Shown here: piece by piece, positions 6,340 to 11,495 of the stretch
How positions within the stretch are numbered: position 1 is the stretch's first letter
How the letters are laid out: every line of letters begins with the position of its first letter
Assembly: GCA_900547125.1 (NCBI GenBank)
Contig: URFU01000040.1
Coordinates: 1-16,118 of the forward strand
Direction: 5' to 3'
Length of the DNA stretch: 16,118 nt
Source of the DNA: an uncultured Collinsella sp.
GTDB lineage: Bacteria > Actinomycetota > Coriobacteriia > Coriobacteriales > Coriobacteriaceae
Translations under genes and position numbers: made by a program
Notes under the pieces: model-generated
Database searches by the model: none
What the model was told of the DNA's origin: nothing
Seen by the model: only the letters and a program-made list of their open reading frames with translations

Positions 6340-7425
6340 ATGAAGCCACGTAACATTGCCATCACCTGCGGTGTCGCGGGAGTCGCCGTCGGCCTTGCCG
6401 CTGCCACCGGTATCGTTTATCACAAGCAAATCAAGTCCGCCGCGTCGCTCAAACGCTTGACCGGCTACGCGGATGGCTATGACCTGTACGCAATCGACAT
6501 CGCCTACGACTACGATCTCGATCGCATCATCGCCGCTGGCGTGCGCGACGACCAGGCCTACATCGATGCCGTGGTGGCGCAGGTGCTGCCCGGTGTGCCG
6601 GCACATGTCCAGGCGCCCCAGTTTGCCTGCAGCGCTTTTGTCGCCGTAGACGCCAAAGGCCGTGTGCGCACCGGTCGCAATTACGACTTTAAGGACGACA
6701 CCTCGGCGCTGCTGGTGCGCAATCACCCACGCGGCGGCTATGCTTCCATCGGGCTTGCCGCCCTTAACAACCTGGGCGATAACACTCCGCTTGACTCCGT
6801 CGCCGGACGCGCCGCGGCACTCATGGGCCCGTTTGCCCAGCTCGACGGTGTTAACGAATGCGGCGTGTCCATTGCCGTACTCACCCTGGATTCCAAGCCC
6901 TGTGACCAGGACACGCAACGCCCCGTCATCAATACCTCGCTCGCCATCCGTCTGGTGCTCGACCGTGCCGCCACCACGCAAGAAGCTGTCGACCTGCTTT
7001 CCGCCTACGACATGCACGCCATGGCAGGACGCGATTACCACTTCTTTATCAACGACGCCGCCGGTGACGCGCACGTAGTAGAGTGGGATCCGCGCGATCC
7101 GGACCGCGCTTTCAAAGCGACTCCCGTACGCCAGGTTACGAACTTCTACGCCTGCTATGGCGACGAAGTGCTGCCCAACCAAAAGAATGGCGAGCTGGGC
7201 CATGGCAAAGAGCGCGCCGTCGCAATCGCCGATGTCCTTGACGCCCATGTCGGTGCCCAGGACGAAACGATTGTCTGGGAAGCCCTGCGCGCCGCAGCGC
7301 AAGAACCCAATCCGGAAGACATCACCAGCAATACGCAATGGTCGGTCGTCTTTGACAATACCGAACCCGCCGCCGCCATTACGCTGCGCCGCCACTGGGG
7401 CGACGTCGACGCCTTCGCACTGTAA
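6340..7425 (+). CDS. Linear amide C-N hydrolase (choloylglycine hydrolase-like Ntn enzyme), membrane-anchored
   Basis: The 361-residue protein starts with MKPRN and a hydrophobic helix (about 6-27), so it is either exported or anchored with its catalytic domain outside. C10 is not in a lipobox. The catalytic domain shows FACSAFVAVDAKG with a candidate nucleophile at C97, then TGRNYDF (111-117), LDGVNECGVSIAV and NTQWSVVFD near the C-terminus, in the order found in the choloylglycine hydrolase/C45 Ntn superfamily. Known members cleave amide bonds of conjugated bile acids, penicillin V, N-acyl amino acids or acyl-homoserine lactones; the substrate here is not evident. Classical bile salt hydrolases are shorter (~315 aa), cytoplasmic and have Cys at position 2, so this is a different subgroup. 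GAGAGGAG lies 5-12 bases before the ATG. Confidence 0.87.
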   Translation: MKPRNIAITCGVAGVAVGLAAATGIVYHKQIKSAASLKRLTGYADGYDLYAIDIAYDYDLDRIIAAGVRDDQAYIDAVVAQVLPGVPAHVQAPQFACSAFVAVDAKGRVRTGRNYDFKDDTSALLVRNHPRGGYASIGLAALNNLGDNTPLDSVAGRAAALMGPFAQLDGVNECGVSIAVLTLDSKPCDQDTQRPVINTSLAIRLVLDRAATTQEAVDLLSAYDMHAMAGRDYHFFINDAAGDAHVVEWDPRDPDRAFKATPVRQVTNFYACYGDEVLPNQKNGELGHGKERAVAIADVLDAHVGAQDETIVWEALRAAAQEPNPEDITSNTQWSVVFDNTEPAAAITLRRHWGDVDAFAL

Positions 7426-7494
7426 GGAGCCAGACCCGTCGGCCTTACGCTCGCCTGACGTTGTTTACATTTCCATACGCTTGAGCTAACACGT

Positions 7495-7546
7495 TTTACC
7501 CCCGTATCAACAGTGTGCGGGGGTAAACTTATGCGCATGTTATAAC
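7495..7546 (+). promoter_or_regulatory. Inverted repeat and extended -10 element upstream of pfk
   Basis: TTTACCCCCG (7495-7504) and CGGGGGTAAA (7518-7527) form a 10-bp perfect inverted repeat with a 13-base spacer. TGTTATAAC (7538-7546) follows and reads as an extended -10 box. No good -35 box is seen. The repeat sits where an activator or repressor would overlap the promoter, and no T-run follows to make it a terminator. The role is inferred. Confidence 0.45.
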
Positions 7547-7565
7547 TTGCCCGGAAGGATTCATC

Positions 7566-8645
7566 ATGCTTAGAATCGGTCTTCTTACCAGTGGCGGCGA
7601 CTGCCAGGCACTCAACGCCACCATGCGCGGCATCGTCAAAACGCTTATGACCAATAGCGAAGAACCTATCGAGATCTATGGTTTTGAGGACGGCTACCAG
7701 GGCCTTATCTACAGCAGATTCCGCGTCATGACGCCCGCCGATTTTAGCGGCATCCTCACCCGCGGCGGCACCATCCTGGGCACGAGCCGTACGCCGTTCA
7801 AGCGCCTGGATGTTCCCGAGGCCGATGGCATCGATAAGGTGCCCGCAATGGTCCACACCTATCATAAGCTGCAGCTCGACTGCCTGTTTATGCTGGGTGG
7901 CAACGGATCCACCAAGACCGCCAACCGCCTGCGCGAAGAGGGCCTCAACGTTATCGCCCTACCCAAAACCATCGATAACGACACCTGGGGCACCGAGTTG
8001 ACGTTTGGCTTTACGAGCGCCATCGACGTCGCTACCAAGTGCATCGACGACATCCACACCACCGCTTCGAGCCATGGGCGCGTGTTCGTTATCGAGATCA
8101 TGGGTCACAAGGTTGGCTGGATTCCGCTGTATGCTGGCGTCGCGGGCGGCGCAGATGTCATCTTGATTCCCGAGATCCCCTACGACATGGATAACGTCAT
8201 CAAGACCATCGAGCATCGCATGGAGACCGGCAGCCGCTTTACCATCGTGGCCGTCGCCGAGGGCGCTATCTCCAAGGAGGACGCGGCGCTGTCCAAGAAG
8301 GAGTACAAGAAGAAGCTCGCCGAGCGCACGAGCCCGTCAATCGTGTACGACATCGCCAAGGAGATCGAGGCCAAGACCGGTCGCGAGACCCGCGTCGCCA
8401 TCCCCGGCCACACGCAGCGCGGCGGTCAGCCCGACGCCCAGGACCGCATCTTTGCGACTCAGTGCGGCGTCGAGGCAGCGCTCGGCTGCCTGAGCGGCGA
8501 GTTTGGCTACATGATTGCCCTGCGCGACGGCAAAATGTGCCACATGCCGCTCGAGGATGTCGCCGGCAAGCTCAAGTTTGTCGACCCCCAGAGTGATCTG
8601 GTGCGCGAGGCCAAGGCGTTGGGCATCAGCTTCGGCGATGAATAG
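7566..8645 (+). CDS. pfkA: 6-phosphofructokinase (group III type, ATP- or PPi-dependent)
   Basis: The protein converts fructose 6-phosphate to fructose 1,6-bisphosphate in glycolysis, in the cytoplasm. It has 359 residues. Landmarks are LLTSGGDCQALNATMRG (6-22), GGNGS (111-115), PKTIDND (133-139, catalytic Asp in TIDND), IMGHKVGW (178-185) and PGHTQRGG (280-287). At the two positions used to predict the phosphoryl donor, the sequence has Gly (as in ATP enzymes) in GGNGS and Lys (as in PPi enzymes) in PKTIDND. This mixed state is known from group III enzymes, so the donor cannot be settled by inspection. GGAAGGA lies 7 bases before the ATG. The stop codon lies in the outer arm of the nested palindrome at 8640-8818. 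Confidence 0.93.
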   Translation: MLRIGLLTSGGDCQALNATMRGIVKTLMTNSEEPIEIYGFEDGYQGLIYSRFRVMTPADFSGILTRGGTILGTSRTPFKRLDVPEADGIDKVPAMVHTYHKLQLDCLFMLGGNGSTKTANRLREEGLNVIALPKTIDNDTWGTELTFGFTSAIDVATKCIDDIHTTASSHGRVFVIEIMGHKVGWIPLYAGVAGGADVILIPEIPYDMDNVIKTIEHRMETGSRFTIVAVAEGAISKEDAALSKKEYKKKLAERTSPSIVYDIAKEIEAKTGRETRVAIPGHTQRGGQPDAQDRIFATQCGVEAALGCLSGEFGYMIALRDGKMCHMPLEDVAGKLKFVDPQSDLVREAKALGISFGDE

Positions 8646-8818
8646 CCTCGGCTGGAACCGCCCCCATCGGAGGCCCTAGGGTTTACCTCCCAAATCGTCC
8701 TCGGACATGTCAGGACCCCGCCGTGCGCTTCGCGCGGCGGGGTCCTTCCGTCCTGCGGAAAGATTTGGGAGGTAAGCCCTAGGGCCTCTTGCGGTAACTA
8801 GGGAGGCCGAGGCTATTC
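8640..8818. repeat. 179-bp nested palindrome (three stacked inverted repeats)
   Basis: Outer arms: 8640-8652 with 8806-8818, 13 bp perfect, including the pfk stop codon. Middle arms: 8670-8696 with 8762-8788, 27 bp with one G-T wobble. Inner hairpin: 8712-8727 with 8731-8746, 16 bp with one wobble and a 3-base loop. A further small hairpin is at 8746-8760 (TTCCG/CGGAA). Together they draw a long stem with a branched head. No reading frame of note is inside. Confidence 0.85.
8712..8747 (+). terminator. Probable pfk terminator inside the nested palindrome
   Basis: GGACCCCGCCG (8713-8723) pairs with CGGCGGGGTCC (8735-8745), extended inward by further pairs. It is a very GC-rich hairpin 67 bases after the pfk stop. 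The following CCTTCC is only weakly T-rich, so efficiency is uncertain. Confidence 0.5.
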
Positions 8819-8830
8819 GCCTTCTTGCTG

Positions 8831-9130
8831 CGGGTGCCTAGGGTGGGGTGCAGCGTGCACTTTTGGGAGTTTTCAGCAGCCGTGGGTGTCTGCATACTGG
8901 ATTTTGGGCGAAAAGCAGGCGCCATAAGCCGCATACTGTAAAAATGAGCGATCCTTGAGGTGCCGAGGGCTCATAATCAAGGCTTTCAACGCGGTTTTGT
9001 GCACCCATTCCCGCGCCCGCGGACTCCGGGATGCTGAATACTCCGGGATTTGCACGCCGCCCCCTGGGGTACCCGTGGGCAAAAAGCAACCACCCAGCCG
9101 AAATATGCATCCGGCGGGGCGGTTTATGCA
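8831..9130. repeat. ~300-bp dispersed repeat, copy 1
   Basis: The stretch aligns from end to end, in the same orientation, with 11142-11440. Identity by eye is roughly four in five bases, with blocks of over 20 identical bases (around 8892-8914). Length differences between copies are 1-2 bases, so no reading frame is conserved and the element is unlikely to code for protein. Shared structure: a 9-bp hairpin (8885-8893 with 8915-8923), a long-range inverted repeat (8866-8878 with 9032-9044, 12 of 13 bp), and a terminal hairpin near 9100-9124. Read on the minus strand, the terminal hairpin is followed by CTTTTT and could terminate the gene that ends at 9159. Confidence 0.82.
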
Positions 9131-9158
9131 GTACAGCGGCTGTGGATGCGCATGTCGT

Positions 9159-9488
9159 TCAGCGTTCTTGCCGACCGATGCAACGTCGTGCGTAGCCCTT
9201 AATGTCTTCGGTGAAACCGTCAAGGTCGTCGAGCGTGATAACGTTATCGGAAAGCAAGTTGGCTATCTCATAACGCATGGTGCTGCGGCGAATATCGTTC
9301 ACAAGCACTCCTGAGGACAGCTTGTCCCTATTGATACGCTCTTCTAACGCCCAAAATCTACTGGACGCTTCACTGCCACCGTTCAGTATCTCGATGTACT
9401 GGCCGATGAGCATTTCCATATAGCTTTCTTGCCATTTTGGGAGCAGCTCTTTAAACAGCTTCCAGTCGCTTTCAGTTACCTCGCCCAT
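9159..9488 (-). CDS. Conserved small cytoplasmic protein of unknown function
   Basis: The 109-residue protein is hydrophilic and predicted to be mostly helical, without a signal peptide or membrane segment. Phrases such as TESDWKLFKELLPKWQESYM, FWALEERINRDK, IRRSTM and ITLDDLDGF give the impression of a small conserved family I recall from Firmicutes and Actinobacteria. It has no assigned role, and the name 'multidrug transporter' sometimes attached to such proteins is not supported by this sequence. ATG 9488 is chosen because GGAGG stands 5 bases upstream; the frame is open six codons further, to 9506. A TAGAAT on the minus strand near 9535 could be its -10 box. The gene converges on pfk and is flanked by copy 1 of the dispersed repeat. 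Confidence 0.78.
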   Translation of the reverse strand: MGEVTESDWKLFKELLPKWQESYMEMLIGQYIEILNGGSEASSRFWALEERINRDKLSSGVLVNDIRRSTMRYEIANLLSDNVITLDDLDGFTEDIKGYARRCIGRQER

Positions 9489-9608
9489 ATTGCCTCCGTT
9501 CACCAAACAGACTTAGCCATTCGATTTTTATTCTATTTGGTATTTTCGCTCACAGCCGTGGATGAGGGGACCATCGGTCTTCGAGTTCGAGCTTGAATGA
9601 ACCGTTTG

Positions 9609-9769
9609 CTACAAAATGCGCCTAATTACTACGATGATTCGAATGCCTTCGACCATGCCGAAAAGGGTGAAAGTAAAACCGCAGGTAGAAAGCTTGCCGA
9701 TTTTTGAAAAAGATGGGTGTGGTCGGCCTCATCGAGTTCATCGTAGTAAATCGGCCTTTTTCTTGGCAT
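9609..9769 (-). pseudogene. Possible frameshifted small ORF in the 9507-9936 gap
   Basis: From ATG 9769 one frame reads MPRKRPIYYDELDEADHTHL up to a run of five A. One missing A there would join it to a second frame that continues LFGMVEGIRIIVVIRRIL and stops at 9609-9611. Uninterrupted, the first frame ends at 9629 after 46 codons. No ribosome-binding site is visible. An 11-bp inverted repeat (9627-9637 with 9738-9748) lies inside. It could equally be a non-coding palindromic element. Apart from this and the palindrome at 9821-9886, I see nothing in 9507-9936. Confidence 0.25.
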
Positions 9770-9820
9770 GCGGCGAGTTAAATGCCAGTTCCCGTGTTGG
9801 AATTGCCCTGTCCATTCGTG

Positions 9821-9886
9821 AGTTGCGGTGAAATCGGGACTGTTAGACGCTCCAAGGTCCTCAACGGTCCGTATTTCACCGCAACT
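9821..9886. repeat. Palindromic element with GTTGCGGTG ends (copy A)
   Basis: AGTTGCGGTGAAAT (9821-9834) and ATTTCACCGCAACT (9873-9886) are perfectly complementary over 14 bp. Complementarity continues imperfectly inward (CGGGACTGTT against AACGGTCCG). The ends match those of the palindrome at 11044-11108. It lies between two minus-strand genes and ends 50 bases past the stop of the regulator gene, so it could terminate that transcript. Confidence 0.75.
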
Positions 9887-9936
9887 TGGAAGGGGCGAGC
9901 GGCGTTGGCCAAGCATTGTTGACGGGTTGGAACGGC

Positions 9937-10857
9937 TTAGGCTTGTTTGCGGCGCTTCCATTGCTTTCGGCACCAGCACATGAGTGCCTCTATGAAGGGA
10001 ATCGTGATGAGGATGACCCATGCGGGATGGGGCTGTGCCAAACAAAGCCACATATAGAGGAACCAGGCAATGGCGGCTGTTGCATAGACGACGCCGATCA
10101 GCTTGGAGAGATGATGTCGGTCGATAAAGTCGCCCATCGCCTCGTAGACGGGAATCAGAAAGACCAGAAAGAGCCCCATACCCCACGTGCCGCAGATGAT
10201 GCCGAGCGCGAGATAGGCGAGGACGACAAGTGCAGGAAAGGGAAACTCGTTCCATGCGCGACCGATCTTGGTGTGGAAATGCTTGCCATGATGGTCGAGC
10301 TTGTCGTGTGCCTCTTTCCAGCTGGAAAACGTCTCGCCGTCGATGGTGACGGTGCCGTCGGCATTGGTATGTACGCTGTGTCCATCGTCCTCTAGCGTAT
10401 CGATATGCAATCCGCCCGGCCCCACATGGACCTCTTCACCCTTGCGCTCGTTAGCCACGTGGATGCCGCTCCAACCAACATGAACCTCTTCACCTTTGTT
10501 GGGGTCGACGACGTGAATGCCGCGTGCAAGGGAAATGTCGACAAGTGGCTTGCCGTCAGGATCCACGTGCTCGGTAGAAGACTCGGTGCCTTCAGTCTCG
10601 TCGTAATTATTTGCGTCAACGTCATCGTCGGCCGAGGTGTCGACATCGCTAGCCGCTTCCCCATATAGCAACTCATCCAGTGACACACCATACAGCGCGG
10701 CGAGTGCAATAAGGTTATCGGTATCGGGGGAGGATTCGCTGCGTTCCCATTTGCTGACAGCTTGGCGGCTTACGCCCAACTGGGCAGCAAGAGCCTCCTG
10801 GGAAAGACCGGCAGCTTTGCGGCGATCGACGAGGCGCTGTGCCATCGCAAGATCCAT
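9937..10857 (-). CDS. Membrane-tethered XRE-family (HTH_3) regulator with 18-residue repeats
   Basis: The protein has 306 residues. Residues 6-62 form an XRE helix-turn-helix (LSQEALAAQLGVSRQAVSKW is typical) and should bind DNA. Residues 68-100 are an acidic linker. Residues 113-166 hold three tandem 18-residue units of the pattern GIHVxxxxKGEEVHVGxx, the third degenerate. Residues ~206-295 hold four hydrophobic helices, followed by a basic tail (RKQWKRRKQA). The DNA-binding domain would therefore act from the membrane. ATG 10857 is chosen because AAAGGAACC lies just upstream; another ATG at 10872 has no such site. The gene lies downstream of, and parallel to, the ABC operon but 638 bases away. 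Its target and signal are unknown. Confidence 0.85.
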   Translation of the reverse strand: MDLAMAQRLVDRRKAAGLSQEALAAQLGVSRQAVSKWERSESSPDTDNLIALAALYGVSLDELLYGEAASDVDTSADDDVDANNYDETEGTESSTEHVDPDGKPLVDISLARGIHVVDPNKGEEVHVGWSGIHVANERKGEEVHVGPGGLHIDTLEDDGHSVHTNADGTVTIDGETFSSWKEAHDKLDHHGKHFHTKIGRAWNEFPFPALVVLAYLALGIICGTWGMGLFLVFLIPVYEAMGDFIDRHHLSKLIGVVYATAAIAWFLYMWLCLAQPHPAWVILITIPFIEALMCWCRKQWKRRKQA

Positions 10858-11043
10858 AGTGGTTCCTTTCATGTGGCGACCGTAATCGAATGAGCCGAGT
10901 ATGCCGAGAATAACCGGTAGCGACCACCATTTCTAGTTAGAATCTGTCCCAACCCTACCGCAACTACGAGTAGCAACCCCCTAATGGCCTGCCATTTCAT
11001 GACAAATGTTAGTACGCATAACAGCCAAGAGCCCTCTCAATAC

Positions 11044-11108
11044 GTTGCGGTGGAATAGTTCCTGTTTCATGGCTCTGCTATGCCAAACAGGAACTATTCC
11101 CCCGCAAC
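11044..11108. repeat. Palindromic element with GTTGCGGTG ends (copy B)
   Basis: Arms 11044-11067 and 11085-11108 are complementary over 24 bp with one mismatch (11051/11101) around a 17-base loop. The outer sequence GTTGCGGTGGAAT matches GTTGCGGTGAAAT of the element at 9821-9886, while the inner parts differ. It lies 34 bases before copy 2 of the dispersed repeat. The remainder of 10858-11141 shows no gene and should contain the promoter of the regulator gene. Confidence 0.85.
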
Positions 11109-11141
11109 TTACTATCAGGCCACGCACCCGCAGAGTAGCTA

Positions 11142-11440
11142 CGGGTGCCTAGGGTAGGATGCGGCGTGCATTTTTGGGAGTATTCAGCAGCCGAGGGTGC
11201 CTGCATACTGGATTTTGGGCGAAAGGCAGGCACCATGGGCCGCATCCTGTAAAAAAACGAGCGGCTCTAGAGGCGTTGGGGCGCAGAATCGGGGCTTTCA
11301 GCGCAGTTTTGCACCCCCGCCCCCGCGCCCGCGGACCCCGGGATGCTGAATACTCCGGAATTTGCACGCCCCCCTGGGGTACCTGTGGGCAAAAAGCAAC
11401 CGCCCCGTCAAAGTATGCATTTGGCGGGGCGGTTTATGCA
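11142..11440. repeat. ~300-bp dispersed repeat, copy 2
   Basis: This is the second copy of the element at 8831-9130, same orientation, 299 bp. The hairpin GGTGCCTGC (11196-11204) with GCAGGCACC (11226-11234) is all Watson-Crick here; in copy 1 two changed positions keep pairing through G-T wobbles. The long-range inverted repeat 11177-11189 with 11344-11356 is a perfect 13 bp. Open frames within it on either strand are not shared with copy 1. Confidence 0.83.
11390..11434 (-). terminator. Intrinsic terminator of the ABC operon, within repeat copy 2
   Basis: Arms 11398-11412 and 11420-11434 pair over 15 bp with one wobble around a 7-base loop. On the minus strand the stem is followed by GCTTTTTG, giving a run of five T. 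It lies ~60 bases after the permease stop codon, in the right direction for that operon. Confidence 0.65.
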
Positions 11441-11495
11441 AAAATGCTGCTGCGGGCGCGTCCGCAGCTCGCAAGAACTTGAATCCCAGGACAGG

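Noticed and set aside
4904..6343. Long plus-strand open frame (479 codons) opposite the M18 aminopeptidase
   Set aside because: It is a GC-driven antisense shadow: its product has no recognisable domain, while the minus strand encodes a complete M18 enzyme with all metal ligands.
6286..7395. Minus-strand frame opposite the amide hydrolase
   Set aside because: It is a shadow of a gene with clear catalytic motifs and a ribosome-binding site on the plus strand.
8838..9314. Several short frames within repeat copy 1 (both strands)
   Set aside because: Indels of 1-2 bases relative to copy 2 break all of them, so coding is not conserved.
9629..10255. 208-codon minus-strand frame overlapping the XRE regulator
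   Set aside because: Most of it is a shifted frame of the regulator gene with Arg/Ser-rich composition. Only its last part (9609-9769) is kept as a tentative item.
8640..11440. CRISPR array
   Set aside because: Repeats are few, long and palindromic, without regular spacers or cas genes.
11159..11482. 107-codon plus-strand frame within repeat copy 2
   Set aside because: It has no equivalent in copy 1, and its Arg/Pro-rich composition reflects GC-rich non-coding DNA.
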